The position numbers and the translations under genes are program-made. From Amycolatopsis nivea (GTDB lineage: Bacteria > Actinomycetota > Actinomycetes > Mycobacteriales > Pseudonocardiaceae), in NCBI RefSeq assembly GCF_004522235.1, contig NZ_SDLT01000005.1:1-64000 (forward strand): a DNA stretch of 64,000 nucleotides. Direction: 5' to 3'. Positions 18,026 through 27,414 of this stretch are shown here, in pieces (the first letter of the stretch is position 1; each line of letters opens with the position of its first letter). The notes beneath the pieces are model-generated. The model did no database searches and was not told where the DNA came from. It worked only from the letters and a program-made list of their open reading frames with translations.

Positions 18026-19258
18026 GTGGAGCTGTTGCGCAACGCCGTACGGCCCTACGCCTGGGGATCGCGAACGGCCATCCCGCAGCTGCAGGGACGT
18101 CCGGTGCCGGCGCCGCACCCCGAGGCCGAGCTGTGGATGGGAGCGCACCCAGGGGACCCGTCGCACGTGCTCGGCCCGGACGGCGCCGAGGTGAGCCTGC
18201 TCGAACTCGTCGACGCCGATCCGGTCGGCCAGCTCGGCGAGGACTGCGCGCGGCGCTGGGGCAACCGGCTGCCGTTCCTGCTGAAGATCCTCGCCGCGGA
18301 AGAACCGCTGTCGATGCAGGCGCACCCGTCGGCGGCGCAGGCCGCGGAGGGACACGCCCGCGAGGAGAAGCTGGGCATCCCGCGCGACGCCGCGAACCGG
18401 AACTACCCGGACCCCACGGCGAAGCCGGAGCTGGTCTGCGCGCTGACGGAGTTCCACGCGCTCGCCGGGTTCCGCGACCCGCACCGCACGGTCAAGCTCC
18501 TGAAGGCGATCGAGACGCCCGGGCTGGGCAAGTACACCGGCCTGCTGGAAGCCCAGCCGGACCCCGCCGGGCTGCGCGCGCTGTTCACCACCTGGATCAC
18601 GCTGCCGCAGTCCGCGCTGGACGAATTGCTGCCCGAGGTGCTCGACGCGTGCGTCCGGCACGTCCAGGACCACGGCGAGTTCGCGACCGAATGCCGCACG
18701 ATCCTGGAACTGGGCGAAACCCACCCGCGCGACGCAGGCGTGCTGGCCGCGCTGCTGCTCAACCGCCTGACCCTGCGTGCGGGCGAGGCGATCTACCTGC
18801 CTGCCGGCAACCTGCACCTGTACCTGCACGGCACCGCGGTGGAGATCCTGGCGAACTCGGACAACATCCTGCGCTGCGGCCTCACCCCGAAGCACGTGGA
18901 CGTGCCGGAGCTGCTGCGCGTGGTCGACTTCGCGTGCGGGGAAATGCCGGTGCAGCACGGAGAATGCGCCGGCCAGCGGATGGCGGTGTACCACACGGAC
19001 GCCCCGGAATTCGAACTGTCCCGAATGGAATGGGCGGCCGGGGAGGACACCGAGATCGAGGTCGATTCGGCCGGTCCGCAGATCCTGCTGTGCACCGAAG
19101 GGGACCTCCTGGTGCTCGCCTCGGACGGGGAACAGGCGGAATTGCGGAGGGGACAGTCGGTCTGGCTGCCCGCCGCGGATCCGGCGGTGCGGGTACGCCC
19201 GTTGGGCGGGGAGCGGTCGCAGCTGTTCCGGGCTACCGCCGGGGCTTGCGAGCTGTGA
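18026..19258 (+). CDS. manA: Mannose-6-phosphate isomerase, class I
   Basis: ManA interconverts fructose-6-phosphate and mannose-6-phosphate and feeds manB. The 410-aa cupin enzyme starts VELLRNAVRPYAWGSRTAIP at GTG, 6 nt after GGGAG. Zinc-site residues are visible: Gln98 and His100 in MQAHPS, Glu in YPDPTAKPEL, and His264 in LPAGNLHLYLHG. The active-site segment TPKHVDVPELLRVVDF is intact. It closes the mannose cluster and is followed by a hairpin-free 94-bp gap. Confidence 0.92.
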   Translation: MELLRNAVRPYAWGSRTAIPQLQGRPVPAPHPEAELWMGAHPGDPSHVLGPDGAEVSLLELVDADPVGQLGEDCARRWGNRLPFLLKILAAEEPLSMQAHPSAAQAAEGHAREEKLGIPRDAANRNYPDPTAKPELVCALTEFHALAGFRDPHRTVKLLKAIETPGLGKYTGLLEAQPDPAGLRALFTTWITLPQSALDELLPEVLDACVRHVQDHGEFATECRTILELGETHPRDAGVLAALLLNRLTLRAGEAIYLPAGNLHLYLHGTAVEILANSDNILRCGLTPKHVDVPELLRVVDFACGEMPVQHGECAGQRMAVYHTDAPEFELSRMEWAAGEDTEIEVDSAGPQILLCTEGDLLVLASDGEQAELRRGQSVWLPAADPAVRVRPLGGERSQLFRATAGACEL

Positions 19259-19352
19259 TCTGACCAGCTGATTGTCAGGCCCAGCGCTCCCCTTCGCCAA
19301 GGTTCCTCTAGGCTCCCACCGGGCAATTCGGGCGCGGAGCAGGGAGCGGGAA

Positions 19353-20267
19353 GTGTCAGCTGGCGGGGGAACCAAGGCGATCATCGCGGCGCTCGCCGCC
19401 AACGCCGGGATCGCGGTGGCCAAGTTCGTCGGCTTCCTGGTCACCGGGTCGTCGTCGATGCTGGCGGAGGCGGTGCACTCGCTGGCCGACACGTCGAACC
19501 AGGGGCTGCTGCTGCTCGGGCAGAAGACCTCGAAGCGGCGCGCCACCAAGGAACATCCGTTCGGGTTCGGCCGCGATCGGTACTTCTACTCGTTCATCGT
19601 CGCGCTCATGCTCTTCACCCTCGGCGCGGCGTTCGCGCTCTACGAGGGCATCCACAAGATCATCGAGCCGCAGCCGCTGGAGACACCGGTCGTCGCGGTG
19701 ATCATCCTGCTCGTCGCGATCTGCCTCGAGGGCTACAGCTTCTACACCGCGATGGGCGAGTCGCGCAAGATCAAGGGCAATGCGAGCTGGTGGCGGTTCA
19801 TCCGCCAGGCCAAGGAGCCGGAACTGCCGGTCGTGCTGCTGGAGGACTCCGGCGCGCTGCTCGGTCTCGTGTTCGCGTTGCTCGGCGTCGGGCTTTCGGT
19901 GCTGACCGGCAATCCGGTGTTCGACGGCATCGGCACCGTGTTCATCGGGGTGCTGCTCGGCGTCATCGCGGTCATCCTGATCATCGAGATGAAGAGCCTG
20001 CTGATCGGCGAGGGCGCGACCGAAACCGATCTCGCGACCATTGTGGACGAACTGGCCGCGGGCAAGGTCGAGCGCGTCATCCACATCCGCACCCAGTACC
20101 TCGGCCCGGACGAACTGCTCGTCGCCGCGAAGCTCGCGCTCGTGCCCGGTCTCGACACCGCCGCGATCGCCGGTGCGATCGACGACGCCGAGGCCCGCGT
20201 GCGCGCGAAAGTCCCCGTCGCGACGCTGATTTACCTGGAGCCCGACCTCGACCGCGAGACGCGCTGA
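19353..20267 (+). CDS. Cation diffusion facilitator family transporter
   Basis: The 304-aa inner-membrane antiporter has the CDF signature SSSMLAEAVHSLADTSNQ in helix 2, where the Asp ligand lies, and six hydrophobic segments. GFGRDRYFYSFIVAL marks the loop before helix 3. The family usually exports Zn2+, Co2+ or Fe2+. The C-terminal cytoplasmic domain is present (ERVIHIRTQYLGPDELLVAAKL). GTG 19353 follows GGGAGCGGGAA; an upstream in-frame extension lacks conserved sequence. Metal specificity is not readable. Confidence 0.88.
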   Translation: MSAGGGTKAIIAALAANAGIAVAKFVGFLVTGSSSMLAEAVHSLADTSNQGLLLLGQKTSKRRATKEHPFGFGRDRYFYSFIVALMLFTLGAAFALYEGIHKIIEPQPLETPVVAVIILLVAICLEGYSFYTAMGESRKIKGNASWWRFIRQAKEPELPVVLLEDSGALLGLVFALLGVGLSVLTGNPVFDGIGTVFIGVLLGVIAVILIIEMKSLLIGEGATETDLATIVDELAAGKVERVIHIRTQYLGPDELLVAAKLALVPGLDTAAIAGAIDDAEARVRAKVPVATLIYLEPDLDRETR

Positions 20268-20345
20268 CTGTCCGGGCAGCTGGCGCCCAACTGACAGGCT
20301 AGGGTGGCGCCCGGTCCCCACGAAGGTCACCGCAGGAGGTCAACG

Positions 20346-21890
20346 TTGCCCGGCACTGGGTTGTGGCGCACTAAGTCGATCGAGCAGTCCATTTCGGACA
20401 CCGATGAACCGGAGACAAAACTCCGCAGGAACCTGAGCGCCTGGGACCTCACGGTCTTCGGCGTCGCGGTGGTCATCGGCGCCGGCATCTTCACGCTCAC
20501 CGCGCGCACGGCAGGGGACTTCGCCGGTCCCTCGGTGTCCGTCGCGTTCGTGATCGCGGCGATCGCCTGTGCGCTCGCCGCGTTGTGCTACGCCGAATTC
20601 GCTTCCACCGTCCCGGTCGCGGGCAGCGCGTACACGTTCTCCTACGCCACCTTCGGCGAGTTCATGGCGTGGATCATCGGCTGGGACCTGATCCTGGAGC
20701 TGGCCGTCGGCGCCGCCGCGGTCGCCAAGGGCTGGTCGTCGTACCTGCAGACCGTGCTGGACTACATCTTCGGCAAGGGCACCAAGACGTCGATCGATCT
20801 CGGCGGCGGTTTCGGCATCGACTGGGGCGCGTTCATCGTCGTGGCCGCGCTGGTGACGCTGCTGGTGCTCGGCACGAAGCTGTCGTCGCGGTTCTCGATG
20901 GTGATCACCGGCATCAAGGTCGCCGTCGTGCTGTTCGTGGTCATCCTCGGCTTCTTCTACATCAAGTCCAGCAACTACACGCCGTTCGTGCCCGAGGGCA
21001 AGCCCGCCGGATCCGGGTCGAGCGGCGTCGACCAGTCGCTGTTCTCGCTCCTCGCCGGCGGCGGCAGCAGCTCGTTCGGCATCTTCGGCCTGCTGGCCGG
21101 CGCGTCGATCGTGTTCTTCGCGTTCATCGGGTTCGACATCGTCGCGACCACCGCGGAGGAGACCCGCAACCCGCAGAAGGCCGTGCCGCGCGGCATTTTC
21201 GGCTCGCTGGCGATCGTGACCGTCCTGTACGTCGCGGTGTCGCTGGTGGTCGTCGGCATGGTGCCCTATACCGATCTGTCGACCTCGGCGGGCGACGGCA
21301 GCCACAAGACGCTCGCCACCGCGTTCTCCGCGAACGGCGTCGACTGGGCCGCGAACGTCATCTCCGTCGGCGCGCTGGCCGGTCTGACCACCGTCGTCAT
21401 GGTCCTGATGCTCGGCCAGGTGCGGATCATCTTCGCGATGTCCCGCGACGGCCTCATGCCGCGTTCGCTGGCCAAGACGAGCGACCGCGGGACGCCGAAG
21501 CGCGCGACGCTCGTGGTCGGTGCGCTGGTCGCGGCGGGCGCGACGTTCTTCCCGGCGGACAAGCTCGAGGAAATGGTCAACGTCGGCACGCTGTTCGCGT
21601 TCATCCTCGTGTCGGCGGGCGTGCTGGTGCTGCGCAAGAGCCGCCCGGACCTGCCGCGCGCGTTCCGCGTGCCGGGCGTGTGGGTCATCGCGCCGCTGGC
21701 GATCCTGGCCTGCCTGTGGCTGATGCTGAACCTGACCGTGCTGACCTGGCTGCGGTTCGTCGCCTGGATGGTGATCGGCGTCGTGATCTACTTCGCCTAC
21801 AGCCGCCGGCATTCGCTGCTGGGGAAGCGGCAGTCGGGCGTCGACCAGGGCGGGACGGTTTCCGAACCCGCGCCGCCGGTCGCCGACTGA
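20346..21890 (+). CDS. APC-superfamily cationic amino-acid permease
   Basis: The 514-aa permease has about 12 to 14 membrane helices. The helix-1 substrate motif GVAVVIGAGIFTLTA and the helix-2 to 3 part CYAEFASTVPVAGSAYTFSY are typical of the CAT (YfnA-like) branch, as is GWDLILELAVGAAAVAKGWS. The TTG start is supported by a perfect GGAGG six nucleotides upstream. A homologue occupies the same place (Rv3253c) in mycobacteria. The alkane hydroxylase and rubredoxin genes next to it there are absent here. Confidence 0.88.
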   Translation: MPGTGLWRTKSIEQSISDTDEPETKLRRNLSAWDLTVFGVAVVIGAGIFTLTARTAGDFAGPSVSVAFVIAAIACALAALCYAEFASTVPVAGSAYTFSYATFGEFMAWIIGWDLILELAVGAAAVAKGWSSYLQTVLDYIFGKGTKTSIDLGGGFGIDWGAFIVVAALVTLLVLGTKLSSRFSMVITGIKVAVVLFVVILGFFYIKSSNYTPFVPEGKPAGSGSSGVDQSLFSLLAGGGSSSFGIFGLLAGASIVFFAFIGFDIVATTAEETRNPQKAVPRGIFGSLAIVTVLYVAVSLVVVGMVPYTDLSTSAGDGSHKTLATAFSANGVDWAANVISVGALAGLTTVVMVLMLGQVRIIFAMSRDGLMPRSLAKTSDRGTPKRATLVVGALVAAGATFFPADKLEEMVNVGTLFAFILVSAGVLVLRKSRPDLPRAFRVPGVWVIAPLAILACLWLMLNLTVLTWLRFVAWMVIGVVIYFAYSRRHSLLGKRQSGVDQGGTVSEPAPPVAD

Positions 21891-21908
21891 CCTGTTTTCG
21901 CTGACGAG

Positions 21909-21943
21909 CGGCCCGTCGCCCCCTGTGGGCGGCGGGCCGTTTC
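21909..21943 (+). terminator. Intrinsic terminator after the APC permease
   Basis: A 13-bp stem with one G-U pair (21909-21921 with 21927-21939) closes the loop CCTGT and is followed by TTTC, 18 nt after the stop codon. Confidence 0.8.
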
Positions 21944-22169
21944 GCATGGTCGGTCACGGATGCGCAACTCGCGGATCTCGGTTCGGGTGACTACTCGGGC
22001 CCACCAGGGAAGGCGTGCTGAGCGTGCGATACCCTCCGCGTCGTCTTCCCTCTGACGGGTTAATCACTCTCGGGTAATTCGCACGAACAGTGGTCGGGGT
22101 TCCTACGGAGGGTCGCAGTTCTCCGCGTGTGTTATCCCCCGTTCGGATTTTTCCCTGAGGAGTAACTCC

Positions 22170-22889
22170 ATGCCCATCAGCACCAGACTGCGTGCCGGTT
22201 TCACGGTCGCCGCGGTGGCCGGACTCGCCCTGCTCGGCACCGCGACCTCGGCGCTCGCCTGCACCACGGACGACGGCCGGGCGAAGCCGGTCGAGGGCAA
22301 CGCGACCACCTGTGCCCAGGCGAAGGTGCCCGGCGACCTGCTCGGCGCTGGCGACCTCACCGTCACCGGCGGCACGCAGAAGGACAAGTACCTGAACGTC
22401 ACAGCGGTGGGCGAGGGCGTCACGGTCACCGCGATCGTGGTCAAGGGCGGCCCCGGGTTCAACGTGTACGTGCCGGGTGAGCGCGGCATGTCGGCCACGC
22501 CGCCGTGGGAGAAGCTGCGCTCGCCGTACAACCGCGGCGACCAGCTGCCGACGATCAGCCACTGGTTCGCCTGCGGGACCAAGACCACGCCGACCAAGCC
22601 GCCGGTCTCGGAGACTCCGACCACGGCTCCGTCGCAGCCTACTTCGGAGGCTCCTAGCACTACGCCTGCGCCGACTACGTCGTCGGTGCCGGGGGGTGTG
22701 ACTTCTGCTCCTGCTACTACGACCAGTGCTCCGGCTGTGGTTCCGGCTGGGAATCAGAACGGGACTGGTGGCGGGTTGGCCAACACTGGGTTCGACAATG
22801 CCTGGCTGTTTTGGGTTGCCGGGGTGTTGATTGTTGGCGGTGGTGCGTTGCTGGTGCTGCTTAAGGTTCGGCGGCGCGGGACTAACTGA
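22170..22889 (+). CDS. Secreted cell-wall-anchored protein with LAXTG sortase motif
   Basis: The 239-aa protein has a signal peptide (RLRAGFTVAAVAGLALLGTATSALA, cut about residue 30). A small exported domain with three Cys (CTTDDG, TTCAQ, WFACG) spans about 31-130. A Thr/Pro/Ser-rich stalk spans about 133-200. The C-terminal sorting signal is LANTGF, a hydrophobic helix and RRRGTN. LAXTG motifs are class E sortase substrates in high-GC actinobacteria. ATG follows GAGGAG. The first half uses C-ending codons; the last 90 codons shift to G/T. No sortase gene is visible in this window. Confidence 0.87.
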   Translation: MPISTRLRAGFTVAAVAGLALLGTATSALACTTDDGRAKPVEGNATTCAQAKVPGDLLGAGDLTVTGGTQKDKYLNVTAVGEGVTVTAIVVKGGPGFNVYVPGERGMSATPPWEKLRSPYNRGDQLPTISHWFACGTKTTPTKPPVSETPTTAPSQPTSEAPSTTPAPTTSSVPGGVTSAPATTTSAPAVVPAGNQNGTGGGLANTGFDNAWLFWVAGVLIVGGGALLVLLKVRRRGTN

Positions 22890-22904
22890 TTCGGTTCGGG
22901 GTTT

Positions 22905-23070
22905 CGGCTCGCCGCCTGGCGGCGACATTGCGCACGGTTGGTGCGGCGGGGCACCCCGAAGCTGATTGTGCTGACGGGCGGCGGGTGTTTGTCAAGGCGG
23001 GAAAGATGCCTTGACAAACACCCGCCGCCCGCATTTTTGGCTTCGTATCGGGGTGCGGGGGTGGTGTGGG
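22905..23070 (+). repeat. Hairpin element copy 2 (24-bp stem, GGGAAAGAT loop)
   Basis: A perfect 24-bp stem (22975-22998 with 23008-23031) closes the identical loop GGGAAAGAT. CGCCGCCTGGCGGCG lies upstream, then CACCCCGAAG and ATTGTGCTGA. TTTTTGGCTTCGTATCGGGG follows. Relative to copy 1 the stem has five changed base pairs, each matched on the other arm. It lies in the same orientation and same type of convergent spacer as copy 1. Confidence 0.88.
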
Positions 23071-23150
23071 TGCCTCGATGGGTGGGTGCATCGGTTGCGG
23101 TTTGGGGCTGGGTGCCTCGATGGCGGGTGCATCGGCTGCGGTTTTGTTCG
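23068..23150. repeat. 42-bp tandem duplication
   Basis: Two units start with GGGTGCCTCGATGG at 23068 and 23110. Both continue with GGGTGCATCGG, TGCGG and TTT. They are strongly G/T-rich on the plus strand. No coding signal is seen. Confidence 0.7.
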
Positions 23151-23166
23151 TGGCGGGGCTAGCGCC

Positions 23167-23250
23167 CCAATGTGGCATTGGGTGCATCTGACGCACCCAA
23201 TGTGGCGTTCGGTGCGTGGGACGCAACGAATGTGGCATTGGGGCCAGCAC
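23167..23250. repeat. 30-bp tandem repeat with small palindromes
   Basis: Units start at 23167, 23197 and 23227 with C(C/G)AATGTGGC(A/G)TT. Each contains a short palindrome; the first is CCCAATGTGGCATTGGG. About 2.7 units are present. Confidence 0.7.
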
Positions 23251-23279
23251 CCCGGCGGCCGCGGCTGGCGGGGGTGGGC

Positions 23280-23465
23280 CGTGAAGGGCTCCTTGAGGGA
23301 ATCCAGGTCCGTGAAGGGGGCCCTCACGGACTCGCTCGGGTCGTGAGCGGGTCGTGAGGGGAACCCTCAGGGAATCAGGTTCCCTCAGGGTGGCCCTCAC
23401 GTACGCGAAAGGGTCGTGAGGGGAACCCTGGGGGAATCAGCGGCTGTGAGGGTGGCCCTCAGGAC
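23280..23465. repeat. Cluster of degenerate CAG-loop palindromes
   Basis: Several imperfect copies of the palindrome seen at 125-183 are packed together. The best is centred near 23380 and reads GTGAGGGGAACCCT, then GGGAATCAGGTTCCC and a right arm ending GGCCCTCAC. Other arms are at 23280-23335 and 23415-23460. The cluster ends 10 bp before the stop of the minus-strand membrane gene. Confidence 0.75.
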
Positions 23466-23474
23466 AAGGGGGGA

Positions 23475-25754
23475 TTAGCGGGGGCGGGGCAGGTCGCCGA
23501 AGAGGGAGCCTTGTTCGCCTAGTGTGCGGGCGCGGCCGTTGGGGCGGCCTAGGCCTGCGGCCATTGCTACGGCGTTGTCCCACTCTGGGTCGGCCAGGTA
23601 TTCGGTGTGTTTCAGGACTCCGGGGGCCCAGCGGCTGCGGCCGTCGGGGGCTCGCAGGGGGTCGGGGACCCAGTGGTCGCCGCCGAGGATGAGGACTCCT
23701 GCGTCGTCTGGGGTGGTTTCCAGGGCTCCCCATTTGCCGTCCGGGAGGTAGCCCTCGCCCAGCAGGTGGCCGTTGCTTGTTTGGTGGCGCCAGGTCGTTA
23801 CGCCGCCGCCGAAGATGTCGGTGCCTCGGCACAGTGCGCGCCAGCGGCCGTCCAGTGACGAGAACAAGTCGGCGAGCGAATCCTGTGGCAGGACGGCGGG
23901 GAAGGCGCGCTGGTAGCCCCACTGCAGGGGGGAGCCTGCGGTGAGGAGGCCGACTCGGTCGCGTTCGTTCGGGGGGAGTTCGGCGCTGAGTTGAGCTGCC
24001 GTGAGCACGGTGAGGATGCTGCCCAGGTTCAGGCCGGACAGGACGACTCGCGTGCCTGGCTCGGCGAGGTGTTCCTTGACTCGTGCTGCCAGTTCGGGGA
24101 CGACCTTCAGCGCGTAGCAAGGGGGTACGCCGGGGTGGGCGGCGCGCGGCCAGAACGAGACCAGGTCCGCCAGAGCGCCTAGGTGGCGGCTTCGTTGGGG
24201 GGAGCGGGCCGCGGAGTAGACCACTCGCAGCAGGCCGGCGGCCAGCGCGCCCAGAGCGAATACGCCGATCGCCGACACGGTGGTGAACCAGCCTGGCTGC
24301 AGGTTGAAACCGAACCGCACGACCAGCAGTGCGATCGCGCCGACGCAGAGGCCCAGCGCGACGATCACGGCCAGGTGGTGCAGGTGGCGGCGTTCCCAGG
24401 CTGAGCGGGCCCAGGCTCGGGCGGCGTCTTGTTCTTGTTGTTCGTCGTGTTCCATCAGTTCGACGATGGGCGGGATGCCGCGTCGGCGGCGGCGCAGCGG
24501 GACGGCGATGGCGTACCCGGCGATGGCGAGCAGGGCCATCAGGCCTAGACCGCCTCCCCACAGGACGGTGACCAGGTCGTACGTCGTGGGCAGCGCCAGT
24601 TTCTCCGCGCGGAGAAGTTTTCGGATGGCGATTGCCAGTCCGGCGCCGAAACCGCCGCCGAGAAGGCCGGCGAGTGCGAGTACCGGGGCTGCTGCCCAGC
24701 CGCCGAGCCACGGACGGAGCCGGCGTGGGCGGTCGCGCCAGGCGGAGCGGGCCAGCAGTGCCGACGGGATCAGCGCGAGTGCGAACAGCAGGGTGACGAC
24801 GAGCAGAGCGCCGCCGAGTCCTTCGACGGTGTTGTCGACGCCGGGCAACCGGTTGTCGACGGGGGCGGCCAGCACGGTGGCGAAGATGACCAGCAGCGTC
24901 GCGAAGGTGATCAAGCTTCGGCGCGCGATGGTGCCGGTGTCGCTGCCGATCGCGCCTCCGAGCAAAACCGCGAGGACCAGGGCGAGGGTGCAGATCCACG
25001 CGATCAACTGCGGGATTTTCGTGGGCACGTGGAAGGGTCCGCCCAGCAAAAGCAAGGAGATGCAGGCGAGTGCGGCGACCGCGTGTGTCGCGGACATTCC
25101 AGGCGCCTCCGGATCGGCGCGCAACCGCATCGGGACGCCCTGGCGGACGGGAGGATCGGGCGGGCGGACTCGCCAGTTCGTCGACGAGATCCGGTGCAGG
25201 GCGTAGACCAGCGCGAGGAGCACGGCGACCCCGACGCCGATCCGCAGCGGTCCCTTGCGCAGTTCGGGGGTCACCCAGGTGAGGCAGGCGCGTCCGGGCG
25301 CCAGGCATTGCGTCGCGACGAGGTCCAGCACCGCCGCCGCGACCTGGCTGACCAGCAGCATGGTGAGCAGCACCGCGGCGATCCGCAGCAGACCGCGGCA
25401 CAGGCCGCCGAGCCAGCGGCCGCGGTGGACCGGCGGCAGCATCCAGAACGCGACGTTCGCCAGCGAGAACGGGAACAGCAGCGCCCAGGCGGCCTTCGCG
25501 ACGCCGCCGGACGTCATGCCGCTCCACAGGTAGCCTTCGACGGTGCGCGGGATCGACCGGCCGAGCGCGGGCACCACCGGACCGGGAGCCGGGCGCCGCA
25601 GCCGGTCGGCCGGGCGCACCACGCGGCCGAGTTCGTCGCCGGCGACGTCGACGGTCTGGACCGTGTCGAGGAGCGTCTCGCCGCTCGTGCCCACGAGTCC
25701 GGACACCCTCATTTCGACGATGCGGGTGTCAGGGCCGGGGAGCGGGGCGGGCAC
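23475..25754 (-). CDS. Large multi-spanning membrane protein of unknown function
   Basis: The 759-aa protein has a short N-terminal domain ([19 protein letters not shown]) and then roughly nine to ten hydrophobic segments between residues 80 and 520. The soluble C-terminal domain of about 230 residues contains [21 protein letters not shown] and [16 protein letters not shown], reminiscent of an alpha/beta-hydrolase nucleophile region without a clear GxSxG. I do not recognise the family. It is divergent from ahcY. Its last codons are almost all C- or A-ending, part of the plus-strand G/T skew around the 23-kb repeats. Confidence 0.75.
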   Translation of the reverse strand: MPAPLPGPDTRIVEMRVSGLVGTSGETLLDTVQTVDVAGDELGRVVRPADRLRRPAPGPVVPALGRSIPRTVEGYLWSGMTSGGVAKAAWALLFPFSLANVAFWMLPPVHRGRWLGGLCRGLLRIAAVLLTMLLVSQVAAAVLDLVATQCLAPGRACLTWVTPELRKGPLRIGVGVAVLLALVYALHRISSTNWRVRPPDPPVRQGVPMRLRADPEAPGMSATHAVAALACISLLLLGGPFHVPTKIPQLIAWICTLALVLAVLLGGAIGSDTGTIARRSLITFATLLVIFATVLAAPVDNRLPGVDNTVEGLGGALLVVTLLFALALIPSALLARSAWRDRPRRLRPWLGGWAAAPVLALAGLLGGGFGAGLAIAIRKLLRAEKLALPTTYDLVTVLWGGGLGLMALLAIAGYAIAVPLRRRRRGIPPIVELMEHDEQQEQDAARAWARSAWERRHLHHLAVIVALGLCVGAIALLVVRFGFNLQPGWFTTVSAIGVFALGALAAGLLRVVYSAARSPQRSRHLGALADLVSFWPRAAHPGVPPCYALKVVPELAARVKEHLAEPGTRVVLSGLNLGSILTVLTAAQLSAELPPNERDRVGLLTAGSPLQWGYQRAFPAVLPQDSLADLFSSLDGRWRALCRGTDIFGGGVTTWRHQTSNGHLLGEGYLPDGKWGALETTPDDAGVLILGGDHWVPDPLRAPDGRSRWAPGVLKHTEYLADPEWDNAVAMAAGLGRPNGRARTLGEQGSLFGDLPRPR

Positions 25755-25840
25755 GGTGGTTCTCTCCTCATCCGTTCGAGTCAGGGTCGAGCCGACAACG
25801 GTACTGTTCAGGTGCCATCAAACCTTGGAGGAACCGCACT

Positions 25841-27313
25841 ATGACCCCCGAAAGCGTTGTCAAGCGGCACGACACCCGGGGCGGCCTCGAATTCGCCGTC
25901 GCCGATCTCGAGGCCGCGGAGTTCGGCCGGAAGGAGATCCGGCTCGCCGAGCACGAGATGCCCGGCCTGATGGCGCTGCGTCGCGAATACGCTGAGGTCT
26001 ACCCGCTGCGCGGGGCGCGAATCGCCGGGTCGCTGCACATGACCGTGCAGACCGCGGTGCTGATCGAGACGCTGGTGGCGCTCGGCGCGGAGGTGCGCTG
26101 GGCCTCGTGCAACATTTTCTCCACCCAGGATCACGCCGCGGCCGCGGTCGTCGTCGGACCGCACGGCACGCCCGAGGAGCCCAAGGGCGTCCCGGTGTTC
26201 GCGTGGAAGGGCGAAACGCTCGAGGAATACTGGTGGTGCACTGAGCGGATGCTCACGTGGGAGGGCGAAGGCCCGAACATGATCCTCGACGACGGCGGCG
26301 ACGCCACCATGCTGGTCCACAAGGGCACCGAGTACGAGAAGGCAGGCGTGGTCCCGCCCGCCGACGACGAGGACCCCGAGGAGTGGAAGGTCTTCCTCGA
26401 ACTGCTGCGCGCGTCGGTCGCGGCGGACAAGGGCAAGTGGACCGCCATCGGGCAGAGCGTCAAGGGCGTCACCGAGGAGACCACCACCGGCGTGCTGCGG
26501 CTGTACCAGCTGGCGGCCGCGGGCGAACTGCTGTTCCCGGCGATCAACGTCAACGACTCGGTGACGAAGTCGAAGTTCGACAACCGCTACGGCATCCGCC
26601 ACTCGCTGATCGACGGCATCAACCGCGGCACCGACGTCCTGATCGGCGGCAAGGTCGCGGTGGTCTGCGGTTACGGCGACGTCGGCAAGGGCGCGGCGGA
26701 ATCGCTGCGCGGCCAGGGCGCCCGCGTGATCATCACCGAGATCGACCCGATCTGCGCACTGCAGGCGATGATGGACGGCTACGAGGTCAAGCGCCTGGAG
26801 ACGGTGCTGGACGAGGGTGACATTTACGTCACCACCACGGGCAACAAGAACGTGGTGATGGTCGAGCACATGGCGCGGATGAAGCACCAGGCGATCGTCG
26901 GCAACATCGGCCACTTCGACAACGAACTCGACATGGCGGGCCTCGCCCGCTACCCGGGCGTGCGGCGCGTGAACATCAAGCCGCAGGTCGACGAATGGGT
27001 GTTCCCGGAAGGCAAGAGCATCCTGGTGCTGTCCGAGGGCCGGCTGCTGAACCTGGGCAACGCGACCGGGCACCCGAGCTTCGTGATGTCGAACAGCTTC
27101 GCCAACCAGGTCATCGCGCAGGTCGAACTCTTCACGAAGACGGAGGAGTACGACAAGGAGGTCTACCGGCTTCCGAAGAAACTGGACGAAAAGGTCGCGC
27201 GGATCCACCTGGAAGCGCTGGGTGGCGAGCTGACGAAGCTGTCGAAGGAACAGGCGGAATACATCGACGTGGATGTCGAGGGTCCGTTCAAGTCTGAGCA
27301 CTATCGTTACTGA
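25841..27313 (+). CDS. ahcY: Adenosylhomocysteinase
   Basis: AhcY hydrolyses S-adenosylhomocysteine to adenosine and homocysteine, relieving product inhibition of methyltransferases. The 490-aa enzyme has the N-terminal substrate part ([35 protein letters not shown]). The NAD-binding GYGDVGKG lies near residues 275-282, and the C-terminal tetramer arm ends FKSEHYRY, the usual terminus. The 40-residue insert typical of actinobacterial and plant enzymes is present. ATG follows TTGGAGGAA. It is divergent from the membrane-protein gene and ends at a clear terminator. Confidence 0.95.
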   Translation: MTPESVVKRHDTRGGLEFAVADLEAAEFGRKEIRLAEHEMPGLMALRREYAEVYPLRGARIAGSLHMTVQTAVLIETLVALGAEVRWASCNIFSTQDHAAAAVVVGPHGTPEEPKGVPVFAWKGETLEEYWWCTERMLTWEGEGPNMILDDGGDATMLVHKGTEYEKAGVVPPADDEDPEEWKVFLELLRASVAADKGKWTAIGQSVKGVTEETTTGVLRLYQLAAAGELLFPAINVNDSVTKSKFDNRYGIRHSLIDGINRGTDVLIGGKVAVVCGYGDVGKGAAESLRGQGARVIITEIDPICALQAMMDGYEVKRLETVLDEGDIYVTTTGNKNVVMVEHMARMKHQAIVGNIGHFDNELDMAGLARYPGVRRVNIKPQVDEWVFPEGKSILVLSEGRLLNLGNATGHPSFVMSNSFANQVIAQVELFTKTEEYDKEVYRLPKKLDEKVARIHLEALGGELTKLSKEQAEYIDVDVEGPFKSEHYRY

Positions 27314-27327
27314 TTGCTGACGCTAAG

Positions 27328-27359
27328 GCCGCCCCGGAATGCGTTTCGGGGCGGCTTTT
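27328..27359 (+). terminator. Intrinsic terminator after ahcY
   Basis: Stem GCCGCCCCG/CGGGGCGGC (27328-27336 with 27347-27355), extended by three inner pairs, is followed by TTTT. Confidence 0.9.
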
Positions 27360-27372
27360 GTCTGCATATGAA

Positions 27373-27407
27373 AACACGTGATAACTCTAATGGGTTACGT
27401 GTTATCA
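27373..27407. promoter_or_regulatory. Inverted-repeat operator of the toxin-antitoxin pair
   Basis: Two overlapping 7-bp inverted repeats are present. AACACGT (27373-27379) faces ACGTGTT (27397-27403), and TGATAAC (27379-27385) faces GTTATCA (27401-27407). They end a few bases before the antitoxin start, as expected for autorepression by a ribbon-helix-helix antitoxin. The region is AT-rich relative to its surroundings. Confidence 0.65.
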
Positions 27408-27414
27408 TGGTGTG

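Noticed and set aside
25755..25840. An S-adenosylhomocysteine riboswitch before ahcY.
   Set aside because: Only 86 bp lie between the divergent start codons and no pseudoknot-like conserved core could be found.
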